DNA from: Pseudomonadota bacterium | GTDB taxonomy: Bacteria > Pseudomonadota > Alphaproteobacteria > Rickettsiales > SXRF01 | NCBI GenBank assembly: GCA_963205195.1 | Contig: CAUJHR010000004.1 | Span: 1 to 64,000, forward strand | DNA length: 64,000 nucleotides | Reading direction: 5' to 3' | In this document: positions 1-7,188 of the stretch, piece after piece | Numbering within the stretch: the stretch's first letter is position 1 | How the letters are laid out: the number at the start of each line of letters is the position of its first letter | The notes under the pieces: model-generated | What the model was told of the DNA's origin: nothing | Database searches by the model: none | The model's input: the letters and a program-made list of their open reading frames with translations, nothing else | Translations under genes and position numbers: made by a program

Positions 1-1653
1 CACATTCAAAGCCGTGGCAATCACATTCGCCCGCCGCTTCACGAACAGCTCATAATTGTCGGCATCAAGGCCGTAGGATTCCATATCCCTGATGAGGTGC
101 GTTTTGAGCGTTTCTGCGAGTTCTGCGTTATCGGTTTTGAACTTCGCCAGATAATCGGTCGGCGCTTTCTTGCCGATACGGTGCTTATTGGAATACCCGT
201 CGATCAGCGTGATATTTGCAATCAGGTTTGCCTCTAAGCCCTTATGTGATTCCTCAACATAGGCTTTCGGGAAAAAATGGTGGTAGTTGCGGCTGGATGC
301 TATTTTCAAATTGCTGTTATCGAGGATCACCAACCCGTTCGTATCGAATGATTTTGGCTGCTGATAGGCGAGCAGGCAAAGTATGGCTTTGCAATATGAG
401 TTGCCGGCAGAGAAGAACGTCGTTTCGATCGCCTTGGGGTCAATCATCAATTCCAGCGAATTGTAATTAGGCATCGAGCCTTTGGCGATTAAATCCATTT
501 TATTCAAATCTTCTGCCAGCTTAGATTCCGTCGCAGAGCTGTATCGCTCTGTCAACCCGACCCAATAGAAAAATTGCTCAAGCAGGCGCACTTGCTCATT
601 GTTCGGCTTTTTGTTCTTCATCACATTGAAGAAATAGGTGAGTGGCAATAGCACCGCCGGGTATGGCAGGAGCTGGGAAACTGGCACACGTAATTCCGAG
701 CGCACAAAATCAATGGCTGAGAATAGCGAAGCCTTCATGGGCTCCCAATTCTCGATGAAGGTTGCGCGCGGCATTTTCAGAATATCTTTACTTTTAACGG
801 CGCGCACGGTGATTGCCGCAACGCATTGCATGATGACTGATTCCGGCAAGGTTTCAAACTTCGCCTGGGTGAGTGATTCTTTTTCGTCATCCGAACCGTC
901 GCGCAGCACTTCATATTTTTCGGCAAGGTCAAAGCCCAGCTTCTCGTCATAGGTTTTGGCAACCATGATTTCAAAGACGGTGAGGGATTTGCCGCCAGTG
1001 TTAATGCGGGAGAAAACCTCACAGGCAACATCAATCGGATAGTCTTTAATCGTAATGGTCGAGAAGTCGTAATTCGTCAGTTTATTCTTAAAGGCGCTGG
1101 CGCGTTTCAGCGTATCGCGGTCGTATTCATCCATCAAATCGGTCACATCGGCATTGAGCAGGCGGTGAACCGAAATATAATTTTTGCCCTCAACCTTTTC
1201 GACGACGCTAATTTGCTCATCGTTTTTCGGGTCGAAGTCGAGATTGATGTAAATGTCCTGGTAGTCAATTTCTTTCCCGTCCTTGGTGATGCGTATGCCT
1301 TTGCGAATGGCATAGAGGGAAGTGATGCGCTGTTGCCCGTCAAGTATGTACTGGGCATAATCGCCTTTCGGCGTTTCCGGCAGCCGGTGATTGCCAATGT
1401 TCTTGTAGCTGCGCAGTTCCTCTTTCGTTTTCCAGAAAATGAAAGTGCCGATAGGGAAGCCCTTTATAATAGAGTCTATCAGCTTGGCGGTTTGCTCTTT
1501 CTCCCAAACAAATTCGCGCTGGAACATGGGGAGCTTAATATCGCCCTTGTCGATCTCGACGAACAGGGCATCGTATTTTTTGGATTGGTTCTCAGGCTGC
1601 AAATATACAGGCTTGTCGCTTTTCGCTTCGGCGTTCTGAGAATCTTCAATCAT
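1..1653 (-). CDS. DUF262/HNH (GmrSD-like) restriction protein, 3' end outside window
   Basis: An open frame of 551 codons starts at ATG 1653, after an AGGAG ribosome site, and runs off the left edge, so the C-terminus is missing. Near residue 110 it has DGQQRITSL, the signature of DUF262 (ParB-like nucleotide-binding fold, as in GmrS). Around residue 475 it has NYHHFFPKAYV followed by NLIANITLI, resembling the His-Asn-His pattern of the DUF1524-type nuclease in GmrD. Single-chain DUF262-HNH proteins are thought to act as NTP-dependent, modification-sensing endonucleases against phage DNA. That role is inferred here and the target is unknown. It starts 19 bases past a tRNA-Leu gene, in what looks like the edge of an integrated element, which fits a defence cargo gene. 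Confidence 0.85.
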   Translation of the reverse strand, partial: MIEDSQNAEAKSDKPVYLQPENQSKKYDALFVEIDKGDIKLPMFQREFVWEKEQTAKLIDSIIKGFPIGTFIFWKTKEELRSYKNIGNHRLPETPKGDYAQYILDGQQRITSLYAIRKGIRITKDGKEIDYQDIYINLDFDPKNDEQISVVEKVEGKNYISVHRLLNADVTDLMDEYDRDTLKRASAFKNKLTNYDFSTITIKDYPIDVACEVFSRINTGGKSLTVFEIMVAKTYDEKLGFDLAEKYEVLRDGSDDEKESLTQAKFETLPESVIMQCVAAITVRAVKSKDILKMPRATFIENWEPMKASLFSAIDFVRSELRVPVSQLLPYPAVLLPLTYFFNVMKNKKPNNEQVRLLEQFFYWVGLTERYSSATESKLAEDLNKMDLIAKGSMPNYNSLELMIDPKAIETTFFSAGNSYCKAILCLLAYQQPKSFDTNGLVILDNSNLKIASSRNYHHFFPKAYVEESHKGLEANLIANITLIDGYSNKHRIGKKAPTDYLAKFKTDNAELAETLKTHLIRDMESYGLDADNYELFVKRRANVIATALNV

Positions 1654-1671
1654 ACTACTCCTAAAATTAGG

Positions 1672-1756
1672 TGGTGCCCCTGGCCCGACTCGAACGGGCA
1701 CATCCGAAGATACTGCATTTTGAGTGCAGCGCGTCTACCAATTCCACCACAGGGGC
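1672..1756 (-). tRNA. tRNA-Leu (anticodon CAA)
   Basis: An 85-base class II tRNA with encoded CCA. The 7-bp acceptor stem pairs 1750-1756 with 1676-1682. The anticodon stem CTGCA/TGCAG encloses loop CTCAAAA, giving anticodon CAA, and a variable arm and T arm (GTTCGAGTC) follow. It reads UUG codons. It lies between the DUF262 gene and the severed 5' half of another tRNA-Leu with the same loop but a different acceptor stem. It may therefore be the copy carried by an integrated element to replace the disrupted gene; that is inference. Confidence 0.95.
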
Positions 1757-1769
1757 GCATTTTAAGCCC

Positions 1770-1849
1770 GTGCCGACTATGTGCCGACTGAGCCGTTTTT
1801 TTACTCTTTCCTAGAAAACACAAACTTGAATCAAGTGTCTGTTTTCTAG
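1770..1849. repeat. Direct repeats and hairpin at the element edge
   Basis: GTGCCGACT occurs twice in direct orientation at 1770-1778 and 1781-1789, 11 bp apart. Beside it is a long hairpin: CTAGAAAACA (1811-1820) pairs perfectly with 1840-1849, and an inner stem ACTTGA (1824-1829) pairs with TCAAGT (1831-1836). No gene is visible between 1757 and 1895. Direct repeats at this spacing next to a broken tRNA could be arm-type integrase sites, and the hairpin could end transcription or bind a recombinase. Both roles are guesses from position. Confidence 0.5.
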
Positions 1850-1895
1850 CATTTATTTCCTCCACTTCTTGCCACACTCACTTCGATTTTGAATC

Positions 1896-1936
1896 GATTT
1901 TGAGTCCGGCGCGTCTACCAGTTCCACCACCGAGGC
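1896..1936 (-). pseudogene. 5' half of a disrupted tRNA-Leu gene
   Basis: Reading the minus strand from 1936, the sequence follows a leucine tRNA from acceptor strand GCCTCGG through the D arm (GGTGGAACTGGTAGACGC) to the anticodon loop GACTCAAAATC, where similarity stops. There is no matching acceptor 3' strand, variable arm or T arm. The break falls at a tandem 10-bp repeat TCGATTTTGA (1883-1892 and 1894-1903). A promoter-like TTGACC-15-TATAGC (1987 to 1961, minus strand) still lies upstream. This looks like a tRNA cut at its anticodon loop by site-specific integration; the missing 3' half should lie at the far end of the element, outside the window. Confidence 0.75.
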
Positions 1937-2017
1937 ATATGCAGTTTTGGACGTGAAACAGCTATAACATCCCCCGCGTCCGGTCAAGTGCGTATCTCAA
2001 AGTTCTATCTTCTGGCA

Positions 2018-2046
2018 TTGCAATTAGGGGCAGGGCGGCTTATTAT
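2018..2046 (+). promoter_or_regulatory. Probable sigma-70 promoter of dsbB-coq7
   Basis: TTGCAA at 2018-2023 and TATTAT at 2041-2046 are separated by exactly 17 bases. The expected transcription start, about 7 bases after the -10 box, falls on or next to the dsbB start codon at 2053. No ribosome site lies between, so the transcript would be leaderless or nearly so. Confidence 0.55.
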
Positions 2047-2052
2047 TGACGT

Positions 2053-2562
2053 ATGCAGCTAGTGAACAAGATAAGATCCAACCCTGTGCGCGCAATAGTT
2101 GCGCTATGTTTCCTATGCGCTTTTGTGCCATTAGCGCTGGCGCTGGTGGGGCAATATGGTTTTGGCCTGCATCCATGCGATTTATGTATATATCAGCGCA
2201 TCCCTTATGGCTTGATTATAGCTTTATGTATGGCGGGGTTTTTTATAAAAAACCAGCGCATACGCTATATAATATGCCTTTTTTGTGCATTTTTATTCCT
2301 CATTGATGCGGGGATTGCCGCATATCATGCCGGGGTAGAACTTAACATTTTCAAAGGGCCGACAGCCTGCTCTGATAATGGTGGAACTGGGCAAACGCTA
2401 GAGGAAATGCGGGCGGCAATCATGAATGCGCCGCTGGTGACCTGCGCTCAGGCTATGATCTATGTGCTGGGGCTGTCAATGGCAGCGTGGAATATGCTGG
2501 CGGCGCTTGCGTCTTTATGCCTTGTTTCTTTCCTGCTATTTAAAAGCCGTAAGGAGATATAA
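2053..2562 (+). CDS. dsbB: Disulfide bond formation protein DsbB
   Basis: A 169-residue inner-membrane protein with four hydrophobic segments. The cysteine pairs expected of DsbB are present: C42 and C45 in PCDLC at the end of the first periplasmic stretch, and C106 and C131 flanking the second loop. DsbB reoxidises DsbA and passes electrons to ubiquinone. The next gene, overlapping by one base (TAATG), is the ubiquinone-biosynthesis hydroxylase coq7, so the pair plausibly forms an operon. The start is fixed by the first in-frame ATG seven bases after a promoter-like -10 box; there is no Shine-Dalgarno sequence. Confidence 0.93.
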   Translation: MQLVNKIRSNPVRAIVALCFLCAFVPLALALVGQYGFGLHPCDLCIYQRIPYGLIIALCMAGFFIKNQRIRYIICLFCAFLFLIDAGIAAYHAGVELNIFKGPTACSDNGGTGQTLEEMRAAIMNAPLVTCAQAMIYVLGLSMAAWNMLAALASLCLVSFLLFKSRKEI

Positions 2563-3107
2563 TGGAGCGGTTATTGCCAGGCGAATTGCCCCACGATGAG
2601 AAAATAGCGCGGATGATACGTGTAAACCATGCGGGAGAATATGGGGCAAAGCGGATTTATGCCGGACAGCTTTCTGTGCTTGGAAAATCGGCATCTGGGG
2701 ATATGCTTAGGCATATGGCGCAGCAGGAAGAGGCCCATCTTGAACAATTCTCTCAGATGATGGCAAAGCGCCGCGTGCGCCCAACTGCTTTGATGCCGCT
2801 ATGGAATATTGGTGGTTTTGCTCTGGGTGCGGCAACAGCTTTGCTTGGTGAAAAGGCGGCTATGGCCTGCACTGTGGCCGTTGAAAGTGTTATTGACGAG
2901 CATTATGCTAAGCAGGAAGCTGAACTTAGCGGCGATGAAAGTGAAAAAGAATTAAAACAAATGGTTAGCAGGTTCCGTGCCGAAGAACAGGAGCACCATG
3001 ATACGGCGCTTGCCCACGGAGCCGAGGAATCACCGCTATATCATGTTATTACAGGCGCAATAAAGCTTAATACACGGCTTGCAATCTGGCTTGCTACTCG
3101 TATTTAA
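2562..3107 (+). CDS. coq7: Demethoxyubiquinone hydroxylase (COQ7 family)
   Basis: A 181-residue diiron hydroxylase that converts 2-demethoxy-ubiquinol to its 5-hydroxy form late in ubiquinone synthesis. The iron ligands are visible: NHAGEYGA near residue 25, QQEEAHLEQF near 60, a Glu in VESVIDEHY near 110, and AEEQEHHDTA near 145. A hydrophobic stretch with AAMACTVAVESVIDEHY is typical of membrane-associated COQ7. It is coupled to dsbB by a one-base overlap. Length matches bacterial members. Confidence 0.93.
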   Translation: MERLLPGELPHDEKIARMIRVNHAGEYGAKRIYAGQLSVLGKSASGDMLRHMAQQEEAHLEQFSQMMAKRRVRPTALMPLWNIGGFALGAATALLGEKAAMACTVAVESVIDEHYAKQEAELSGDESEKELKQMVSRFRAEEQEHHDTALAHGAEESPLYHVITGAIKLNTRLAIWLATRI

Positions 3108-3127
3108 TCGCCAGGCGTAATTTTTTG

Positions 3128-3156
3128 TTGACTAAATGACTCAACATGCAGATAGT
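3128..3156 (+). promoter_or_regulatory. Probable promoter of tRNA-Glu
   Basis: TTGACT (3128-3133) and GATAGT (3151-3156) are 17 bases apart, 20 bases upstream of the first base of tRNA-Glu. The -10 box matches the consensus in 4 of 6 positions. Confidence 0.5.
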
Positions 3157-3176
3157 ACGCTTCCTTTTATTTATAC

Positions 3177-3251
3177 GACTCCTTCATCTAACGGTTAGGA
3201 TACCGCCCTTTCACGGCGGGAATACGGGTTCGAATCCCGTAGGAGTCACCA
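3177..3251 (+). tRNA. tRNA-Glu (anticodon TTC)
   Basis: A 75-base tRNA with encoded CCA. The acceptor stem GACTCCT/AGGAGTC, the anticodon stem CCGCC/GGCGG around loop CTTTCAC (anticodon TTC), and the T arm GGGTTCGAATCCC are all intact. A rho-independent terminator follows at once, so it is a single-gene unit. Fourteen bases of its 3' end (AATCCCGTAGGAGT) recur at 3390-3403. Confidence 0.97.
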
Positions 3252-3257
3252 TAAAAT

Positions 3258-3281
3258 AGCCGCCTTGCGCGGCTTTTTTTA
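3258..3281 (+). terminator. Rho-independent terminator of tRNA-Glu
   Basis: AGCCGC (3258-3263) pairs with GCGGCT (3269-3274) around a 5-base loop and runs into a T tract. Confidence 0.85.
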
Positions 3282-3296
3282 TGGTGAAATCTATGA

Positions 3297-3403
3297 GAAC
3301 CCGTAGGGTTCGACAAAAATTCAGCAGAATTTTTGGAAATGGCGTAAAGCGCCAGACCCGCAGGGCGTATGACAAGCAGGTCATACGTCAATCCCGTAGG
3401 AGT
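3297..3403 (+). repeat. Array of four perfect hairpins ending in a tRNA-Glu 3' end copy
   Basis: Four small perfect inverted repeats follow one another: GAACCC/GGGTTC (3297-3311), AAAAATTC/GAATTTTT (3315-3334), TGGCG/CGCCA (3340-3354) and GTATGAC/GTCATAC (3367-3386). They are followed by AATCCCGTAGGAGT (3390-3403), an exact copy of the 3' part of tRNA-Glu (3233-3246). This resembles small structured repeats of Rickettsia-like genomes, or the footprint of an element that used the tRNA 3' end. No coding potential is convincing here. The rest of 3404-3550 is AT-rich leader DNA for the next gene. Confidence 0.65.
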
Positions 3404-3550
3404 TATAATTTTATAGAACAAAAAAATCCTATAAACATCACTTTCTAAGCCCTCGTTTCCATTTGTGTTTATACTGGCTTGATTAAGCAATTGATCTATA
3501 ATAGCTGCCATACAAATTTATCTAGTATGCGTATATTGCAGGAGTAAAGA

Positions 3551-4510
3551 ATGGCTGACATTCGTATTAGGAAGAATGAAGTATGTGTTATCGGATTGCC
3601 GCAATGTAATTATATTTTTTCATCAACTAATTCATGCTTTATTGCTTATGGATTTGATACAAGTGGTTTAGAAAAAGATGTAATTACAGCTTTACTTATT
3701 GAGCGAGGTATAGAACCAGTTGAAGCTGGGAATAGAATACAACCTGGGCAATTCGCCTATTGTACGAAAATATGTTCGAAAATTATTACATCTCGATTTT
3801 GTATTGTGCTTTTAAATGAAGATGTGACTAGATTGCCTAATAATATTACCATAACTAAGCCTAATGCAAATGTTAATATAGAGTATGGGCAGATGATAGG
3901 TTTTAATAAATTTATCATTCCGTTCCAACATGAAAATTTCCCTTTGCCATTTAATGTAAATGGCCTTGATACAATTAAATATAACGATAGAAATTTTAGA
4001 GAAAGAGCTATTGCTGCAATAGACGAGGCTATTGCTAGAACTATTCCAGCAGGCGCAGCTTTGAATACCTTTATTGTAATTTTAGAAAAATACTTGCTTT
4101 TAAGAAATGCTCTTATTGCTAAAGTAGCGGACATTGGCGAACGAAGTATTTATGAAATAGGTGCATCTTGTGAATTCAATTTGCTAACTTCCTTAGATGG
4201 TCTTTTGTATTTATACTTTGGTAATTTTGCTAGTTTGCCGAATGATAAAATAAAATGGCGCATTAATAAATTGCATGAAATCGTTCAAGCTAGAAGGTTT
4301 TCTATTCCTAGGCGTGTTGCTACAGGTTCCTTAGAACAAGGCCATGCGGATATTTACTATGAGTTAATTGATGCGCTTAAAATGTGGATACTAGTTTCAG
4401 ATAATGAGCGCAAGAATGAGCTTATAGCGTGGTATAAAAATATGGCATTGCCCTATGAACTTGATGTATTTACTGTTGATGAAGTAATTGAAGCGGCGGG
4501 CGAACTCTAA
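3551..4510 (+). CDS. Orphan protein with TIR-like N-terminal domain (putative defence NADase)
   Basis: 319 residues, starting at ATG 3551 after an AGGAG site. The first ~165 residues look like a TIR/deoxyribosyltransferase-like fold: FIAYGFD near 31, a hydrophobic strand RFCIVLLNE near 83, then NANVNIEYG near 109, whose Glu sits where TIR NADases carry their catalytic Glu, then a strand NKFIIPF and PFNVNGLDTIKY. The C-terminal half is helical, without a recognised domain. Bacterial TIR proteins commonly degrade or cyclise NAD during phage defence. That role is inferred from fold resemblance only. The gene is much more AT-rich than its neighbours, stands alone, and sits beside a tRNA and repeats, all suggesting transfer. 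Confidence 0.6.
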   Translation: MADIRIRKNEVCVIGLPQCNYIFSSTNSCFIAYGFDTSGLEKDVITALLIERGIEPVEAGNRIQPGQFAYCTKICSKIITSRFCIVLLNEDVTRLPNNITITKPNANVNIEYGQMIGFNKFIIPFQHENFPLPFNVNGLDTIKYNDRNFRERAIAAIDEAIARTIPAGAALNTFIVILEKYLLLRNALIAKVADIGERSIYEIGASCEFNLLTSLDGLLYLYFGNFASLPNDKIKWRINKLHEIVQARRFSIPRRVATGSLEQGHADIYYELIDALKMWILVSDNERKNELIAWYKNMALPYELDVFTVDEVIEAAGEL

Positions 4511-4626
4511 GATTCTAAAGAAGACAAATCTTGCTATTACATATATACAATTCCTCCCATTCCTAATCGCTTCTTTATGAGGTATTGCGCTATCATTGGT
4601 TAATAAATTCCATGAAGGAGATAGCT

Positions 4627-5370
4627 ATGGCCGATTCATCAGCAGCAATACAATCCCGTCCACCAGTTTTTAACCAAGCGGCGTTGCAGCTTGCTCAGAC
4701 CGGGCTTCTAGTTAATACACAGCAGAACCGAATTGATGAGAATGGTTTCTTGCAGGCTTTGCCGACAAATATTGATAATGATTTCATCACAACACAGCCA
4801 GATTTCAGCGATGGGCTTTTGAATTTAAACGCCCAGACCATTAAAATATTCAATGAAATAAATCTTGAAGGCGCTAATAATAATGGAAAACTTAATGCCC
4901 AGCAATTGCAGGAAATAGCGGTGTTGCAGGCTGATGCACTAAAACTGGAGGAGGCTGCATTTATAAGTAGTAACCTGCCGCTTGCCAATTCTGCTGCAAC
5001 TATTGATTTAAGTTTTAAGGCGCAGGAAATAGTTATAGGAATCTCTAATAACTTATCTGTAAATCCATCAGAATTAACTCAAGCCCAGCTTCAGGAAGTT
5101 GCAAACATAGTGGCGCCATTTGCCAATGAAGCTCTTACGCCAGAACTTCTTGCAAGGATTCAAGTGCAGTTGGCAAATAGCCGCATAGTTAATCCTACGC
5201 AATTAAGCCTTAGTACTTTGATATTGGTACAAAGTTACCTTGCAGGCTTGCAGCAAGCGCCAAATAGCACAATACAGGATAGTTCAGAAGTTAGTTATGA
5301 AGACTCTGGCAGGGTAAATCCGGTTTCAGCAACTGATAAGGTAGGTGCTGAAAATATTGCAATTCTCTAA
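4627..5370 (+). CDS. Uncharacterised 247-residue protein
   Basis: The start at 4627 is chosen because AAGGAG lies 7 bases upstream; an in-frame ATG at 4585 has no such site. The protein is rich in Gln, Asn, Ala and Ser, has no signal peptide or membrane segment, and is probably mostly helical. Two short stretches (RIDENGFL near 33 and NNNGKLNAQQL near 80) faintly resemble EF-hand loops but lack the full acidic pattern. I do not recognise the family. Its composition resembles the unknown proteins at 9058, 30664 and 31406, which may be lineage-specific. It is followed by a perfect palindrome and the TMEM175 gene. Confidence 0.7.
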   Translation: MADSSAAIQSRPPVFNQAALQLAQTGLLVNTQQNRIDENGFLQALPTNIDNDFITTQPDFSDGLLNLNAQTIKIFNEINLEGANNNGKLNAQQLQEIAVLQADALKLEEAAFISSNLPLANSAATIDLSFKAQEIVIGISNNLSVNPSELTQAQLQEVANIVAPFANEALTPELLARIQVQLANSRIVNPTQLSLSTLILVQSYLAGLQQAPNSTIQDSSEVSYEDSGRVNPVSATDKVGAENIAIL

Positions 5371-5398
5371 GTTTCTCTGGTGCAATCGCAAGCTTCAT

Positions 5399-5421
5399 GG
5401 TTAAACTTTAGTAGTTTAACC
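5399..5421. promoter_or_regulatory. Perfect 9-bp inverted repeat before the TMEM175 gene
   Basis: GGTTAAACT (5399-5407) and AGTTTAACC (5413-5421) form a perfect inverted repeat with a 5-base spacer. It ends 4 bases before the AGGAG ribosome site of the next gene. It could be an operator or an RNA hairpin that limits ribosome access. There is no T tract, so a terminator is less likely. Confidence 0.5.
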
Positions 5422-5435
5422 AAAAGGAGCGGAAT

Positions 5436-6020
5436 ATGGGGAAAAGCCGTCTTGAAGCTTTCAGCGATGGAGTAATCGCAATCATTATAACAATCATGGT
5501 ATTGGAAATGAAAGTGCCGCACGGCACTGAATTTGAAAGCCTCACTCCTCTCATTCCTGTATTTTTCAGCTATGTATTAAGTTTCACCTTTGTAGGGGTT
5601 TACTGGAGCAACCATCATCATATGTTGCATGCGGCACATAAGGTGAACGGACGTGTGTTATGGGCTAATATGCACCTTTTATTCTGGCTTTCCCTTATTC
5701 CTTTTGTAACCGGTTGGATGGGTGAGAATAATTTTGCAACAATTCCGGTTGCGCTTTATGGTGTGGTTATGCTTATGTCCGGAGTTGCCTATTATATATT
5801 AACCCATAGCCTTATTAACCATCATGGCAGGGAATCTGCCCTTTCAAAAGCTATAGGAAAAGATCGCAAGGGAGTATTTTCGGTGCTTGCCTATATAGTT
5901 GCTATACCCACCGCATTTTTTAGCCCGGCTGTATCTCTTGCTATTTATGTTTGCGTTGCGGCCATGTGGTTCGTGCCTGACAGCCGGATAGAAAAATTAT
6001 GTGCCAATTGGCAGATTTAA
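5436..6020 (+). CDS. TMEM175-family potassium channel subunit (DUF1211)
   Basis: A 194-residue integral membrane protein with about six hydrophobic segments. The first helix holds FSDGVIAI (residues 9-16), the TMEM175 signature that forms the gate in this family. A second recognisable stretch is GVYWSNHHHML near residue 57. Bacterial members have one six-helix repeat and assemble as tetramers; they conduct K+ with modest selectivity. The start is supported by AGGAG ten bases upstream. The next gene, DUF475, starts 38 bases later on the same strand. Confidence 0.9.
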   Translation: MGKSRLEAFSDGVIAIIITIMVLEMKVPHGTEFESLTPLIPVFFSYVLSFTFVGVYWSNHHHMLHAAHKVNGRVLWANMHLLFWLSLIPFVTGWMGENNFATIPVALYGVVMLMSGVAYYILTHSLINHHGRESALSKAIGKDRKGVFSVLAYIVAIPTAFFSPAVSLAIYVCVAAMWFVPDSRIEKLCANWQI

Positions 6021-6058
6021 TGTTACTTTAAAAAAAATAATAACAAAACAGGGGCATC

Positions 6059-7057
6059 ATGCGCGAATTCCATTTTTCCAATATCTGTACAGTAATCGGT
6101 TTAATACTTGCCTATATGTGGGCTGGGTTGGATGGGTTCATAATTGCGGGATTGCTTATCCTGATGGAAGTTTCGCTGTCGTTCGATAACGCGGTTGTAA
6201 ATGCCACTATACTTAAAAAAATGAGCACAGTCTGGCGCAAGCGTTTCATGACATGGGGTATATTAATAGCAGTTTTTGGAATGCGCCTTGTGTTTCCCAT
6301 TGTGTTAGTGTCGCTGGCTACCGGTCTTAATATGTATGATGTGACCATGCTGGCATTTGAGGATAAGGAAGAATATAGCCGCCATGTGCTGGCTTCCAAT
6401 GTTGAAATCTCTATGTTCGGTGGCATGTTCCTGCTGATGGTATTTTTGCATTTCATTTTTAACGAAAGTAAGGATATCCATTGGATAGGCTTTATAGAGC
6501 GTCGTCTTTCGGCGGCTGGCAGGCTGGAATCACTGGAGATAATAATCTCATTAGCTATCCTGCTCGGCATGCAGAACATACTGCCAGCGGAAGCTGCTCT
6601 TTCAGGGTTGGTTTCTGGTATGGTAGGTATACTCCTATATGTGTTTATAAACAGTGTAATGGCATTGTTTTCGATGGAAGGAGAAGATGCCGCAAAATCA
6701 GTTGCTACTTCCGGTTTCGTGGGGTTCATGTATCTGCAACTGCTTGATGCTTCATTCTCTCTCGATGGGGTTATTGGCGCGTTCGCTATCAGCAAGGATG
6801 TGGTAATAATCATGCTTGGGCTGGGTGTAGGCGCAATATTTGTACGCTCTATGACCGCGTTCATGGTAAACAAAGGCACGCTCGACCAGTATGTGTTCCT
6901 TGAGCATGGCGCACATTACGGAATTGGTGCGCTTTCAATAATCATGCTCATAAGCTCCATCCACCATGTATCGGAAATAATAACCGGGCTGGTGGGGCTG
7001 GGCTTCATACTCTTGTCATGGTGGTCATCAATAATTTACAATAAAAATAACAAGTAA
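6059..7057 (+). CDS. DUF475 family membrane protein (TerC-like)
   Basis: A 332-residue protein with eight or nine hydrophobic segments. MEVSLSFDNAVVNA near residue 40 and LDASFSLDGVIGAFAI near 227 form the two half-site motifs with conserved Asp/Asn that link DUF475 to the TerC/LysE-like metal exporter superfamily. These proteins are thought to move cations, with Mn2+ a likely substrate, but this family's substrate is unproven. An AGGGGC ribosome site precedes the start. It may be co-transcribed with the TMEM175 gene. Confidence 0.88.
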   Translation: MREFHFSNICTVIGLILAYMWAGLDGFIIAGLLILMEVSLSFDNAVVNATILKKMSTVWRKRFMTWGILIAVFGMRLVFPIVLVSLATGLNMYDVTMLAFEDKEEYSRHVLASNVEISMFGGMFLLMVFLHFIFNESKDIHWIGFIERRLSAAGRLESLEIIISLAILLGMQNILPAEAALSGLVSGMVGILLYVFINSVMALFSMEGEDAAKSVATSGFVGFMYLQLLDASFSLDGVIGAFAISKDVVIIMLGLGVGAIFVRSMTAFMVNKGTLDQYVFLEHGAHYGIGALSIIMLISSIHHVSEIITGLVGLGFILLSWWSSIIYNKNNK

Positions 7058-7188
7058 GCGCCGCCATTTTGCATAAGTTCTTGTTTATAAGCTGTTGGTG
7101 CAGCGCAGCAAATTCATGTTTGTTAATAATTTATTAGCGTTGTGTGTGTTAGTATAAGGCTTGATAAAAGTCCCAAACCGGAGCCTAT

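Noticed and set aside
1143..1791. Open frames on both strands inside 1-1653
   Set aside because: They are shadows of the DUF262 gene, which shows family motifs and runs off the left edge.
3188..3511. 107-codon minus-strand frame across tRNA-Glu and the hairpin array
   Set aside because: It overlaps a certain tRNA and its terminator and is composed of structured repeat sequence.
6112..6879. 255-codon minus-strand frame opposite the DUF475 gene
   Set aside because: It is antisense to a gene with clear membrane-family motifs and has a low-complexity Ile/Ser/Thr translation.
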